In this document: positions 15,422 through 24,609 of the stretch, piece by piece
Layout of the letters: every line of letters starts with the position of its first letter
Numbering within the stretch: position 1 is the stretch's first letter
Source: an uncultured Bacteroidota bacterium
Lineage (GTDB): Bacteria > Bacteroidota > Bacteroidia > Chitinophagales > Chitinophagaceae
Length of the DNA stretch: 34,582 bases
NCBI GenBank assembly: GCA_903839875.1
Contig: CAIMDZ010000014.1
Span: forward strand, 1 to 34,582
Reading direction: 5' to 3'
Notes under the pieces: generated by a model
What the model was told of the DNA's origin: nothing
Database searches by the model: none
The model's input: the letters and a program-made list of their open reading frames with translations, nothing else
Program-made: the position numbers and the translations under genes

Positions 15422-16129
15422 TTATTGTGCACCTCTTGGTGTATTCGGCTTGCGATAATAGTGCACGGTATTCTTAATATAACTAAAGAAAGTATAATCA
15501 TTCATTGTTCTTAATTGCTGATAGGTGGGGCGGTACCTTCTCATATAATTATTCAGACTGTCACCGGAAAGCCCTGTTACCTTGCCAATTATTTCCTTAT
15601 TAAACGTCATATCCACATACCTTTCTTTCTCAAAATCGTCAAACTCTTCCTGGAACTGCCATATCTCCCTGTTTTTGCTGCTCATTGCAGAGAATGGATG
15701 AGCGATCATGTCTATTGCTGACATTTTCGGAAAATCCAGTTCATGCTTGTATAATTCCCTGAATCGTATGCTATCGCTCTTGTAGTCATACCTGTTCGAA
15801 TGATTGGCATAAGCATTATTATTTATTTCAGGCAGGCCACGCTTCATAATAATCCTGAAATAAGAGGGAACATAGCCGTGCGGAATCCTTACACGAGTGG
15901 TTTTGTAACCCTGCTTCTTAAATTCAAGCAATTGGCCACTAGCTGCGGCAATTAAAAAAGCGCCCTGCATATTAGTTGAAATATCAAGCGAAGTGTAAAT
16001 ATTTACAATACTTACTCCTTCTACAGGGAATTTTTCATCCATATCCAGTACTTCTCCCCTTATTGTCTGAGCAAATAAAGGCGAACAACCTATTACCATA
16101 AAAAGGAGAAATAAAGCTCTGGTTGGCAT
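15422..16129 (-). CDS. Exported protein with carboxypeptidase-regulatory-like domain
   Basis: The 235-residue protein begins MPTRALFLLFMVIGCSPLFAQ, a signal peptide. Residues about 22-95 form a carboxypeptidase-D regulatory-like beta sandwich: TIRGEVLDMDEKFPVEGVSI, then a strand pattern ending LEFKKQGYKTTRVRIPH. This N-terminal domain is common on Bacteroidota surface proteins and SusC-like receptors. Here it is followed by about 130 residues of helical, charged sequence with no recognised fold. It stands alone and is divergent from pyrD. Confidence 0.75.
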   Translation of the reverse strand: MPTRALFLLFMVIGCSPLFAQTIRGEVLDMDEKFPVEGVSIVNIYTSLDISTNMQGAFLIAAASGQLLEFKKQGYKTTRVRIPHGYVPSYFRIIMKRGLPEINNNAYANHSNRYDYKSDSIRFRELYKHELDFPKMSAIDMIAHPFSAMSSKNREIWQFQEEFDDFEKERYVDMTFNKEIIGKVTGLSGDSLNNYMRRYRPTYQQLRTMNDYTFFSYIKNTVHYYRKPNTPRGAQ

Positions 16130-16192
16130 TACTGCGCTAAATTACAGTATAAGTCTGTTCAGTCATCGTTATTTTTGTTAAAATTGGCGTAG

Positions 16193-16200
16193 TATCTTTG
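16193..16200 (+). promoter_or_regulatory. Candidate promoter of pyrD
   Basis: TATCTTTG matches TAnnTTTG. TTTTTG lies upstream at 16172-16177, leaving about 15 bases of spacing, slightly short of the usual 17-23. A start near 16207 would give a leader of about 75 bases. Confidence 0.45.
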
Positions 16201-16280
16201 CAACTGCAAACTTTGCAACTGCTTGTTTATGTTGGTTTACCCACACTACCAGGTTTTGACTTTTGAATATTTACTTCCGA

Positions 16281-17309
16281 ATGTATCCATTAATAAGAAA
16301 GTTCCTTTTTTACATTGACGCTGAGAAAGTGCATCACTGGGTAATGAAACGCCTTGCATTTGCCTATTCCGTAGGGCTTATCCGCAAAATGCTCAAATCT
16401 TCGTTTATCATAAAAGATCCTTCACTCGAACGCAACCTTTGGGGAATCACTTTCCCCAATCCGGTGGGGCTTGCCGCCGGATTCGATAAAGATGCGAAAT
16501 TTACCGATTCCCTTGCATGCCTCGGTTTTGGATTTATTGAAATAGGAACTGTCACTCCCCTCGCCCAGCCCGGCAATCCTAAGCCAAGGCTCTTTCGCCT
16601 GCCTGCAGATAAGGCCCTGATCAACCGGATGGGCTTTAATAACGATGGTGCGGCAAATGCGGCCAATAACCTAAGGAAACGAAACGAACGCATAATTATT
16701 GGCGGCAACATTGGCAAGAATAAAAACACACCAAACGAAGACGCCACGGAGGATTATATAAAATGTTTTGTCGCACTTTTGAAGGTGGTGGATTATTTTG
16801 TAGTAAATGTAAGTAGCCCCAATACTCCCGGCTTGAGGGAACTTCAGGATAAAGCCCCACTTACCGAGCTGCTGCGCAGGCTGCAAAACCTGAACAGGGT
16901 AAACGATGCAGGAAAACCAATACTACTGAAAATAGCTCCCGACCTTACAAACGAACAATTGGACGATATAATAGACATAGTGCTCACTACCGGCATACAT
17001 GGCATAGTAGCCACCAATACCACCATTAGCAGGGATGGCCTTAAAACACCCGCAAATGTGGTGAGCAAGCTTAATCCCGGCGGGCTAAGCGGACTACCGC
17101 TGAAGCAAAGAGCAACGGATGTTATCAGGTATATACATAAGCAGAGCGGAGGGAAGTTTCCTATCATCGCTTCAGGCGGTATTTTCACCGCAGCAGACGC
17201 ACAAGAAAAACTGGATGCCGGGGCATCGCTTGTACAGGTGTATACAGGATTCATTTATGAGGGGCCGGGTATTGCCAAGAAGATATGTAAGGGGCTGGTT
17301 AAAAAATAA
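16281..17309 (+). CDS. pyrD: Dihydroorotate dehydrogenase (quinone), class 2
   Basis: PyrD oxidises dihydroorotate to orotate in pyrimidine synthesis, passing electrons through FMN to membrane quinone. The 342-residue protein starts [20 protein letters not shown], the amphipathic membrane-associating helix typical of class 2. [17 protein letters not shown] and [22 protein letters not shown] follow, along with the [15 protein letters not shown] loop carrying the catalytic serine (about Ser178-179). The FMN phosphate-binding end [32 protein letters not shown] closes the barrel. ATG 16281 is chosen over an in-frame TTG six codons earlier. Confidence 0.96.
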   Translation: MYPLIRKFLFYIDAEKVHHWVMKRLAFAYSVGLIRKMLKSSFIIKDPSLERNLWGITFPNPVGLAAGFDKDAKFTDSLACLGFGFIEIGTVTPLAQPGNPKPRLFRLPADKALINRMGFNNDGAANAANNLRKRNERIIIGGNIGKNKNTPNEDATEDYIKCFVALLKVVDYFVVNVSSPNTPGLRELQDKAPLTELLRRLQNLNRVNDAGKPILLKIAPDLTNEQLDDIIDIVLTTGIHGIVATNTTISRDGLKTPANVVSKLNPGGLSGLPLKQRATDVIRYIHKQSGGKFPIIASGGIFTAADAQEKLDAGASLVQVYTGFIYEGPGIAKKICKGLVKK

Positions 17310-17367
17310 TTATCAGGTATAGTAAATTATTTGTCTAAAATATTATTTTACTTAAAACAATGCTTAT

Positions 17368-17577
17368 ATGAATTTAGAAACAAGATACAGGGTCTTCAAA
17401 ATTGTCCGCTTAGCTTCCACGCATCACGATGTATACCACCATATTCTGGAAGGCTGCAGTGCAGAACAATATATGACCGAAGATGATGCAAAAGCATGGA
17501 TCCTGCAACACGGCGACTTCAGGAATGCCCAGTTTGAGTATGTGATTATGCCATGTCTGAAGGCGGTGAAGAAGTAA
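17368..17577 (+). CDS. Small hypothetical protein
   Basis: A 69-residue protein starting MNLETRYRVFKIVRLASTHH. It appears to be a single alpha/beta unit with a conserved-looking LEGCSAEQYMTEDDAKAWI helix and an ending QFEYVIMPCLKAVKK. No signal peptide or membrane segment is seen. It sits in the same orientation as pyrD after 58 bases and may be a passenger of that transcript. The family is not recognised. Confidence 0.55.
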   Translation: MNLETRYRVFKIVRLASTHHDVYHHILEGCSAEQYMTEDDAKAWILQHGDFRNAQFEYVIMPCLKAVKK

Positions 17578-17633
17578 TTTGTATAATTGTATCAGATCGG
17601 AAATCCTACCTTTACTTTTCAAACGCCTGATCA

Positions 17634-17813
17634 ATGAATACCATTAACAATAAAACCTTCACCATAGGCAGTGACCTAACCATAAACAGGATGGGATATG
17701 GCGCTATGCGCATTAAAGGCAATGGTGTATGGGGCCAACCAGAACATAGGGAAGAAGCAATAAGCGTTTTGAAGAAACTCCCTTCGCGCAGGGCTGCCCG
17801 CAAGGAATATTAA
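17634..17813 (+). pseudogene. Remnant of an aldo/keto reductase gene
   Basis: A 59-codon frame begins with an aldo/keto reductase N-terminus: KTFTIGSDLTINRMGYGAMR, then I-K-G-N-G-V-W-G-Q-P, then H-R-E-E-A-I-S-V-L-K. This is the usual NADPH-dependent family opening with GYGAMR-[IL]-x-G and the following WG-x-P-x-x-R-x-E-A helix. After about codon 48 the sequence departs (LPSRRAARKEY) and stops. The rest of the enzyme, including the catalytic Asp-Tyr-Lys-His, is absent downstream. It is a decayed 5' fragment rather than a working gene. Confidence 0.75.
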
Positions 17814-17909
17814 CGTTGACCGATTGGGTGCCGCTATGCAGGATAAAACAAAAAATAAGGATGGGTTAATAACACCGAAGACGGTCCATAAATACCTGTC
17901 CATCGCAAG

Positions 17910-17933
17910 GTTGTTGGTGAAGACGCCAACAAC
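17910..17933. repeat. REP-like hairpin
   Basis: GTTGTTGG and CCAACAAC form a perfect 8-bp stem around TGAAGACG. It lies just past the aldo/keto reductase remnant, with no T run, so it is more likely a repeat-family hairpin than a terminator. Confidence 0.55.
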
Positions 17934-18004
17934 GGCGTGGTGTGTGTGATTTAAGATAGCACCTCAAAAAAAGAATTAGCCATCTTGCCCTGCTTTCAAC
18001 ATCT

Positions 18005-18799
18005 TTAAGTGATCATTCTCTTCACAAACCTCAGGTTATGAGTGCGCATTCTTAATGAAGTACTTATTATCCCGGCCTGGTCTATCCGGTCTATTACTAC
18101 CCTGCCTGCAGTATCTGTAGCATGCAGAATGGTTTGGTTATCAAGTAATATGCCAACGTGCACAATTTTTCCATCCTTATTATCAAAAAAAGCAAGGTCG
18201 CCACATTCGGCATGCTGCAAAAAGTCTACCAGCTTACCTGCATTTGCCTGGTCTCCTGCATCACGGGGAATTGCATGATTACATAATCTGAACACCATTT
18301 GGGTAAGTCCGGAGCAATCAATTCCTAAAATACTCCTCCCACCCCACTGGTAGGGTGCATGCATGTATTCCATAGCGGCATTTTTCACAGCGTCTTGTGT
18401 TAAACTCAGGTCTTCTACCTTCAGTTTTTTGCCTTTGAATTTACCTTTCCCGTTCATTACCTCCATCTTACCACCTTTAAAACCCCTTAATTCACAGCCC
18501 ATTGGCAACGACATTTGACCCGTTGGGAATATTAATTTATCAGTATGTGAAGCTGCGAGGTATTTGACCTCCTTCTTATATTCTTTTTTATTAATTGTTG
18601 CCAATTGGGAAATCTTACACCAGCCTTCATATCCATCCCAGGAGTTGTGAATATGTGCCCAATCCTTATTGTTGACCTCTGATATCTCCATTTTTTCACC
18701 AAATAATAATTGGTTTGTCTGTTCGGCCTTATGGGAAGGCTCAGATCGGACAGGCATTACCGGAACATTGCACCAGGCATAAGCAAGGGATAGAACCAT
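18005..18799 (-). CDS. NlpC/P60-family cysteine peptidase with SH3-like domains
   Basis: The 264-residue protein resembles YkfC-type gamma-D-glutamyl-diamino acid endopeptidases that trim murein peptides. Residues about 10-130 form two SH3-like domains (for example DWAHIHNSWDGYEGWCKISQL). The C-terminal half is the NlpC/P60 catalytic domain: Cys162 in LGIDCSGLTQMVF, then His214 in KIVHVGILL, and a third polar position at His226 in TILHATD. AIPRDAGDQANAGKLV also matches the family. No signal peptide is seen, which suits a cytoplasmic murein-peptide recycling role. Confidence 0.9.
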   Translation of the reverse strand: MVLSLAYAWCNVPVMPVRSEPSHKAEQTNQLLFGEKMEISEVNNKDWAHIHNSWDGYEGWCKISQLATINKKEYKKEVKYLAASHTDKLIFPTGQMSLPMGCELRGFKGGKMEVMNGKGKFKGKKLKVEDLSLTQDAVKNAAMEYMHAPYQWGGRSILGIDCSGLTQMVFRLCNHAIPRDAGDQANAGKLVDFLQHAECGDLAFFDNKDGKIVHVGILLDNQTILHATDTAGRVVIDRIDQAGIISTSLRMRTHNLRFVKRMIT

Positions 18800-19013
18800 A
18801 TTTTATTCTTAATATCTGACATAAAGGTAATATTCACTGAATTAGCAGCGGAAAGAAGTTTTTAACATTATGTAATTATATGTATGGGTGCCACCGTTTC
18901 TAAACCGAATTGTTTCGTTAACTTAGCGCATCAAAATTCTTAACCCAAATATAATATTTATAATAAGTATATGGGGAAGCTGATTATTTATCATATAAAA
19001 CTGAAGAAAAATT

Positions 19014-20588
19014 ATGGACCAAACAATCATAGCGGCTATCGTTGGGGTAGTGGCACTAATATTAGGAATAGTTTTTGGCAAACTGATTTTTGCCAAAAAC
19101 ACGAAAAAGGAAGTTGAAGAAGCTGAAGTACTCGCAAAGAAAACAATTGAAGACGCTAAAACACTTGCTGAAACATTAAAAGAAAAAAAGTTATTAGAAG
19201 CCAAAGAACATTTCCTTCAACTTAAAAGCGCACACGACAAAGATGTAACGCAACGCAACCAGAAACTTGTTGAAAACGAAAACCGTTTTAAACAGCAGCA
19301 ACAATCATTAAGTGATAAGACGTCTGCTGTTCAGAGACAGATTCAGGAGAATGAGGCGTTAAAAGAAAGCCTGGAGAGCCAGCAGGCAACCCTGAACATC
19401 AAAAGGGTGGAACTGGAAAAGCACCACGAAGAACACGTCAAGCGGCTTGAAAAGGTAGCTGGTCTCTCAGCCGAGCAGGCCAAGACCGAGCTTATGGAAG
19501 TGGTGAAGGAAGAAGCCCGCACCAAAGCAATGGCGTATGTGAAGGATATCATGGAGGAAGCCAAGGTAAATGCTACCAAGGAGGCCAAAAAGATCATCAT
19601 CCAGAGCATTCAGCGTACTGCAGCTGAAATTACTATTGAAAACGCCATTACCGTCTTCAACCTCGAAAGTGATGAAATTAAAGGCCAGATCATTGGCCGT
19701 GAAGGCCGCAATATCCGTGCCCTCGAAGCGGCTACAGGTGTTGACCTGATCATAGACGATACCCCTGAAGCTATTGTATTAAGCTGTTTCGATCCGCTTC
19801 GTCGCGAAATTGCCCGTTTGTCATTACAACGCCTCGTTCAGGACGGACGTATCCACCCGGCCCGTATCGAGGAAGTTGTGGAAAAGACCCGCAAACAACT
19901 CGAAGACCAGATCATGGAGATAGGCGAACGCACCATCATAGAATTGGGTGTTCACGGCCTGCATAAAGACCTGGTACGAATGATAGGTAAGATGCGTTTC
20001 CGTTCATCTTACGGACAAAACCTGCTGATGCACTCTAAGGAAACAGCAAACCTTTGCGGCATAATGGCTTCCGAACTGGGACTGGGACAGAAAGTGGTGA
20101 AACTGGCAAAACGTGCCGGCCTGCTGCATGATATTGGTAAAGTACCGGACGAAGAAACCGAACTGAGCCATGCACTGCTTGGTGCAAAACTTGCAGAAAA
20201 AGCGGGTGAGCATGCTTCAATTGTAAATGCAATTGGCGCGCACCACGACGAAATGGAAATGCTGTACATCATTTCACCAATAGTACAGGCATGTGACGCC
20301 ATTAGCGGAGCACGCCCCGGCGCACGCCGCGAGATGATGCAAAGCTACCTGCAGCGTATCAAAGACCTGGAGAACCTGGCAATGGGCTACAATGGTGTTG
20401 AGAAAGCATACGCCATCCAGGCAGGCCGTGAATTGCGCGTAATGGTAGAAGCAGATAAAATAAGCGATGCCGACAGCGATAAACTGTCATTCGAAATAGC
20501 CGATAAGATCCAGAAAGAAATGCAATACCCCGGCCAGATAAAGGTTACCGTCATCAGGGAACTGAGAGCGGTAAATATAGCGAGGTAA
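19014..20588 (+). CDS. rny: Ribonuclease Y
   Basis: RNase Y is a membrane-anchored endoribonuclease that starts mRNA decay. The 524-residue protein has the usual order. A single N-terminal membrane helix (about residues 4-26) is followed by a long coiled coil (about 30-200). A KH domain contains [19 protein letters not shown] (224-242), and an HD domain has its metal-binding His372-Asp373 in [12 protein letters not shown]. Length and motifs are complete. A long, perfect intrinsic terminator follows at 20606-20640. The start ATG 19014 places the membrane helix immediately at the N-terminus. Confidence 0.97.
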   Translation: MDQTIIAAIVGVVALILGIVFGKLIFAKNTKKEVEEAEVLAKKTIEDAKTLAETLKEKKLLEAKEHFLQLKSAHDKDVTQRNQKLVENENRFKQQQQSLSDKTSAVQRQIQENEALKESLESQQATLNIKRVELEKHHEEHVKRLEKVAGLSAEQAKTELMEVVKEEARTKAMAYVKDIMEEAKVNATKEAKKIIIQSIQRTAAEITIENAITVFNLESDEIKGQIIGREGRNIRALEAATGVDLIIDDTPEAIVLSCFDPLRREIARLSLQRLVQDGRIHPARIEEVVEKTRKQLEDQIMEIGERTIIELGVHGLHKDLVRMIGKMRFRSSYGQNLLMHSKETANLCGIMASELGLGQKVVKLAKRAGLLHDIGKVPDEETELSHALLGAKLAEKAGEHASIVNAIGAHHDEMEMLYIISPIVQACDAISGARPGARREMMQSYLQRIKDLENLAMGYNGVEKAYAIQAGRELRVMVEADKISDADSDKLSFEIADKIQKEMQYPGQIKVTVIRELRAVNIAR

Positions 20589-20605
20589 ATTACACCCATG
20601 GACTT

Positions 20606-20640
20606 GAAGAAGACGCAAAATTTTGCGTCTTCTTCTTTTT
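20606..20640 (+). terminator. Strong intrinsic terminator after rny
   Basis: A perfect 15-bp inverted repeat (20606-20620 with 20621-20635, arms GAAGAAGACGCAAAA and its complement) is followed by T5. It lies 17 bases beyond the rny stop. This is the clearest terminator in the window. Confidence 0.9.
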
Positions 20641-20763
20641 AACTTGTTCTGCAATTGTGCGGCGGCCATGATGGTATGCTTTGATCATCATTGTTTGTCT
20701 GTTGAAGGAATTTCTCACGGATATCCCATTCCCCAATCTAAATCATTTTACAATTTACTTTCC

Positions 20764-21780
20764 ATGCCTACTTTTATACACAATATGCATAAAATGAAAG
20801 GCAAAAAAGATAGCTGGATCTCACTTTTTACCTTCGATCCACGGCCCGCTTTATTATCATCCGGGAATAAGGCGGTGGCATACTTTGCAGCAAGGGACCT
20901 TGCAGGAAGTACGACTGATAATATTGAAAGCATTTGGGATTTGCCGGAGGCACAGAAAATTGTGAGGAAGCAACAGGAAGACGGCTCATGGAAATACCCC
21001 GGTGGTAATCAGGACATACGGTCCTCAGAAAATTATGACCAGATAGAAACTTACCGGAACCTGGGCTACCTGGTGGAATGTTATGGATTTGATAAAACCA
21101 ACCCGGTAATTCCCAAAGCGGCAGATTTCTTATTCCGGTTTCAGACCAAGGCGGGTGATATACGGGGTATTCTTGGCAATCAATATGCGCCCTATTACAC
21201 AGCCGCTATGATTGAATTGCTGATTAAAGCAGGTTATTCAAATGATAAGCGGGTAGAGAAAGCTTTTAAATGGCTGGAGGCTATCCGTCAAAATGATGGT
21301 GGCTGGGCGATTCCATTGAGAACCCGGAATAAAAAACCGGATGTCATTGCAATGGAATCTGCGACTATTGAGCCTGACCGGTCAAAACCATTTTCGCACC
21401 TTGCCACCGGTGTGGTGCTTCGCGCTTATGCTGCTCATGAGCATTACCGCACCACTCCTGAAGCGCAGGCAGCAGGAAAATTACTATTGAACAATCTGTT
21501 CAAAAAAGATAATTATACCGACCGTGGCACCATGGAATATTGGTTAAGGTTCACTTATCCGTTTTGGTTTACCGACCTCATCTCAGCCATGGACAGCCTG
21601 TCTTTGCTGGGCTTTAAGAAAGATGAACCCCAAATAGAAAAGGCAGTTGAGTGGTTCCTCACCCAACAGCAGGACAACGGACTCTGGAAACTGAAAACGC
21701 TTAAAAATAAAAGCCTTTTCCAAACGGAGTTATGGTTGTCACTGGCGATCTGCAGGATTGTGAAGAGATTGTATGCGTAG
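20764..21780 (+). CDS. Terpenoid-cyclase-fold (prenyltransferase/squalene oxidase-like) repeat protein
   Basis: The protein carries several alpha-alpha barrel repeats with the QW-like pattern of terpenoid cyclases and protein prenyltransferases: QQEDGSWKYPGG, RQNDGGWAIPLR and QQQDNGLWKLKTL, each followed by a helix pair. A cyclase DxDD or prenyltransferase zinc site is not evident, so the activity is unknown. It may bind rather than convert a hydrophobic substrate. The start is uncertain. The frame opens within the rny terminator, and ATGs at 20668, 20764, 20785 and 20794 are all possible. Those at 20764-20794 best precede the conserved part (SWISLFTFDPRPALLSSGNK). Confidence 0.7.
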   Translation: MPTFIHNMHKMKGKKDSWISLFTFDPRPALLSSGNKAVAYFAARDLAGSTTDNIESIWDLPEAQKIVRKQQEDGSWKYPGGNQDIRSSENYDQIETYRNLGYLVECYGFDKTNPVIPKAADFLFRFQTKAGDIRGILGNQYAPYYTAAMIELLIKAGYSNDKRVEKAFKWLEAIRQNDGGWAIPLRTRNKKPDVIAMESATIEPDRSKPFSHLATGVVLRAYAAHEHYRTTPEAQAAGKLLLNNLFKKDNYTDRGTMEYWLRFTYPFWFTDLISAMDSLSLLGFKKDEPQIEKAVEWFLTQQQDNGLWKLKTLKNKSLFQTELWLSLAICRIVKRLYA

Positions 21781-21808
21781 AATAAAAGCCTTATTCTACG
21801 CATAATTT
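21772..21808 (+). terminator. Hairpin terminator overlapping the stop codon
   Basis: TATGCGTAGAATAA (21772-21785) and its perfect complement (21791-21804) enclose a five-base loop and are followed by ATTT. The gene's stop codon TAG (21778-21780) lies inside the left arm. The T tract is weak, so termination may be partial. The stem may also shield the 3' end. Confidence 0.65.
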
Positions 21809-21949
21809 GCAAAGAATATATGTCTTAGAAGAAGTATCAATTACGTACTGAATGATTTTCAGAAATGAGGAGTGTGACATAAAATCATACTAATTTCCCA
21901 AACGCTTGAAAAAAGGGGAAAAGGCAAATTGCCAAACATAATTATGACC

Positions 21950-21982
21950 AAAGAAAAAACCTTTCAGTTTTATGCTGAAAGG
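21950..21982 (-). terminator. Intrinsic terminator of the RES/FRG operon
   Basis: On the minus strand CCTTTCAG-CATAAAA-CTGAAAGG is followed by TTTTTTC. The stem is perfect over 8 bp with a strong T run. It lies about 150 bases past the stop of the RES-domain gene, in the right orientation to end that transcript. Confidence 0.75.
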
Positions 21983-22128
21983 CTTGATCTTCTGTGTAGT
22001 CAAAACGGGAGAAATATCTAACCAAATTCTTACTGAAATGCTTGATTTTATTGAGGTCATTAAGGAAATTGAGGGGGCAAAAGAGGAGTGAACTGGGACT
22101 GGCGGAAGTTATCTGCATCAGTAATATA

Positions 22129-22971
22129 TTAATTGCCAACCTGCCAGATCACATGACCAGAAACATAATCAATGTTTGTGGTTTGAACTGATTCTGCCTC
22201 CTCATAATTCAGTCCCCCTGTCCTTACATATCTTTGGTTGGCCGCAAAAGTTAAGTGAATTTTATTTCGGTCAACCACTTCTCGTTTTAATGCGACATTA
22301 AAATTCTCTGGGTGCTGAACACTTTGATAAAGAATACCATCAGCAATTGGAAGGCGTAAGTATATGAAATTGGAGAACACAGCGGTTACTTTATATTTAT
22401 GTTCATCACCCTCTTGAATAGCCTCTATAAATTTCTTTGCCATGTAGGTATATATATCTATAAAACCTGCCAATTCTTTATCAGAGCTTAACTCTGCATT
22501 TGTTTGTTCAATATATTCAGCCAATCCAAATAATTCTTTAGCCTTATATTTTCTTATTAGCTCAGGCGATACAATTGCAGCTAACTTCAAGTTCTCTTTT
22601 ACTTCCCAACGTCCCAAAGAGTATCTGGCTTCTTTTTTTTCTCTATTGGCATAAATAAACCGCACTTCTCTCAATGCAGTTTCTCTGAAACGAGCACCAT
22701 AAAATACTTGCTGTCCAATATGATTTGCTCTACCAATCTTTATTTTTTTCGGATCTGGATTGAATGAATAATCTTTTATCAAATGGTGATAATTCTCTTT
22801 ATCAGTTAAATACCGGGCTCTTACTAAAGGCTCTCCAATATCCATATCTAACATGAAAGTTGGTAATTTTCGTAATTCAGTTGAAATAATTTTATGTAAT
22901 CTTTCAACCGCATTATCATCTTTTAAGTCAACAGCTTCGATTTTTTGTATTGTTTCTTGTATCTGGTTCAT
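22129..22971 (-). CDS. RES-domain protein (putative NAD-consuming effector)
   Basis: The 280-residue protein shows the arginine-glutamate-serine landmarks of the RES fold: LVRARYL (Arg51/Arg53), IGRANHIGQQVFYGA with Arg81, ETALREVRF with Glu102, and DGILYQSVQHPENFNVAL with Ser217. RES-domain toxins characterised elsewhere degrade NAD+ and are normally paired with a Xre/MbcA-type antitoxin. Here the partner is instead an FRG-domain protein 26 bases upstream. The N-terminal 50 residues are an extra helical region. No antitoxin-like helix-turn-helix gene is adjacent. The family call is by motif only. Confidence 0.65.
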   Translation of the reverse strand: MNQIQETIQKIEAVDLKDDNAVERLHKIISTELRKLPTFMLDMDIGEPLVRARYLTDKENYHHLIKDYSFNPDPKKIKIGRANHIGQQVFYGARFRETALREVRFIYANREKKEARYSLGRWEVKENLKLAAIVSPELIRKYKAKELFGLAEYIEQTNAELSSDKELAGFIDIYTYMAKKFIEAIQEGDEHKYKVTAVFSNFIYLRLPIADGILYQSVQHPENFNVALKREVVDRNKIHLTFAANQRYVRTGGLNYEEAESVQTTNIDYVSGHVIWQVGN

Positions 22972-22997
22972 ATTATATAATAGAGCGGTATTTTAAC

Positions 22998-23861
22998 TCA
23001 AATTGTATTTTTAGTGTACCCATTAGTGGGAAAATATTTTTGCTTCAAGCGCTTAACTATTTTCTCGATTTTGTCTGTGATCTCCTTTTCCTCAGGCGTT
23101 TTATTAAGATAAATGGAATCCCATGTGATACCCAATTGCTCCCTTATTGTTTTCTTCAGCTTTGCTGGAATAATAACCTTATACAAATACGGCTTGTAAC
23201 TTTCCTGATTTTCCAAAGGTATCATGACGTTTTGACAAAACTGAATGCAAAATCTTCCGCTTTGCCTTCTTTTCCTATGTTGAGCTATTTTTATTAGGTA
23301 ATCGCTCGAATGCAAAGTGCTTGAATTTAAAACCTTCGTTTCCTTATACTCGAACGGGTCTTGATTTATATAATCACTTTGGTCTCCATCTGAAATCCAA
23401 ATTTCTTCTGGAACAAGGAATATCCAAAATTGTCCGTCAAAACAATCATTCTCATTTTGTTCTTCTTCACACCTATTTGATACTGCAAAGAATAATGCAA
23501 TCCTCCAATCACCTGTCCAATCCATGAACCGAGTTGGTAATTCATAATGTTGTGCCTGTTGAATAAGCAGCCATTCAGAATGATAGCTGCCGTTTAAGTA
23601 ACCACTTTGGATACTACTTGATATATTTTGTGATTGAAGTTCCGTGAGAAAGTCTTTCAAAATTGCTCTTTCAGTTTTTTCGACATCGCCAGGATTGGAA
23701 AAACTACGTGCAATTGAAGGTTGTAATTGCCAACCATCCCGTGCTTGACCTCTAAATGATTCCGTTGGATCCGATAAGCCACGATAGTTTTTTGCACGTT
23801 TTATTATTTCTTCCAGTTCTTCAACCGACGAAATATATTTTTTAAAGGGATAGTAGTCCAT
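22998..23861 (-). CDS. FRG-domain protein
   Basis: The 287-residue protein carries the FRG domain, named for Phe36-Arg37-Gly38, in ESFRGQARDGWQLQPSIAR. The second signature is AQHYELPTRFMDWTGDWRI (103-121) followed by ALFFAV. FRG domains are related in fold to ADP-ribosyltransferase/RES-type enzymes and are recurrent in accessory and defence loci, but their chemistry is poorly known. The C-terminus (about 220-287) is basic and helical. It is the upstream partner of the RES gene. Both probably end at the terminator near 21950. Upstream, 91 bases separate it from the next minus-strand gene. Confidence 0.8.
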   Translation of the reverse strand: MDYYPFKKYISSVEELEEIIKRAKNYRGLSDPTESFRGQARDGWQLQPSIARSFSNPGDVEKTERAILKDFLTELQSQNISSSIQSGYLNGSYHSEWLLIQQAQHYELPTRFMDWTGDWRIALFFAVSNRCEEEQNENDCFDGQFWIFLVPEEIWISDGDQSDYINQDPFEYKETKVLNSSTLHSSDYLIKIAQHRKRRQSGRFCIQFCQNVMIPLENQESYKPYLYKVIIPAKLKKTIREQLGITWDSIYLNKTPEEKEITDKIEKIVKRLKQKYFPTNGYTKNTI

Positions 23862-23952
23862 TTTATTTTCTCGTTTCTTTTAGTTGTACAATTTTAAGGC
23901 AGATTATCACTTACTAACGTTATTTGATTGGGACATAAGCAACTTAATGAGG

Positions 23953-24510
23953 TTATTGGCATTCACTTAGTTTAATAATTTGGCACATTCCTGTTTTATA
24001 ATCTAATAAACCATGTGGATGTGGAATCCAGATATAATCATATAGAAGATTAGTCCCTTCTTTTATTAGAAACTCTCTGTAAGCAATCCACTCATTTTCG
24101 TTACTAAATTGATTATGAAAATGCCCTTTTGCGGCCTCAACTATCCATAACGTATAATTTACTTCTGACCATAAGTCCGAAACTATAAGTCTGCCATATT
24201 TTTCTATATGAGCAGTGCAGCCTGCAATGAAAGCATCAAAAAAAGGGCCTAAAGAGTTAAAGGGAATTTCCCTGTTTTCTAAATAATTTATTTGAATTAT
24301 TATTTCCCTGTAAAAATCTTCTTTAGGCAATTTGCAAGTCATCTCCACCTTATTATTTCGGACAACAACGTAGTGATACTTGTTGGTATATACTTTTGTT
24401 GAATCTTGTTCGGATTCTTTTGCCGTAATAATAATTTTCTTATTTTGGAGGATAAACGTTTTCGACGCATACCCTGTCTTTTCCTTTTTGAAAAAATCTA
24501 ATAATCCCAT
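23953..24510 (-). CDS. Hypothetical protein with MGLLDFFK N-terminus
   Basis: From MGLLDFFKKEKTGYASKTFI the protein is 185 residues. The first eight residues form a short amphipathic motif shared with the next gene upstream (MGLFDFFK). The body has strands (NKKIIITAKESEQDSTKVY, YHYVVVRNNKVEMTCKLP) and a helical centre (LGPFFDAFIAGCTAHIEKYG), ending IWIPHPHGLLDYKTG. An upstream in-frame ATG (24558) would add 16 residues and hide the shared N-terminus, so it is not preferred. No known family is recognised. Confidence 0.65.
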   Translation of the reverse strand: MGLLDFFKKEKTGYASKTFILQNKKIIITAKESEQDSTKVYTNKYHYVVVRNNKVEMTCKLPKEDFYREIIIQINYLENREIPFNSLGPFFDAFIAGCTAHIEKYGRLIVSDLWSEVNYTLWIVEAAKGHFHNQFSNENEWIAYREFLIKEGTNLLYDYIWIPHPHGLLDYKTGMCQIIKLSECQ

Positions 24511-24609
24511 ATTTTTTATCTTAACTGATTTATAATGGACGAATAAAACCAGATTCATTTTACCTATTTTTTTGCTTCAATGAAGTAATCTTACCCCAAA
24601 GTTTAATTT

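Noticed and set aside
17814-18004. Continuation of a second gene after the aldo/keto reductase remnant
   Set aside because: A frame reading DRLGAAMQDKTKNKDG is open for about 40 codons but has no start, no family pattern and runs into a hairpin.
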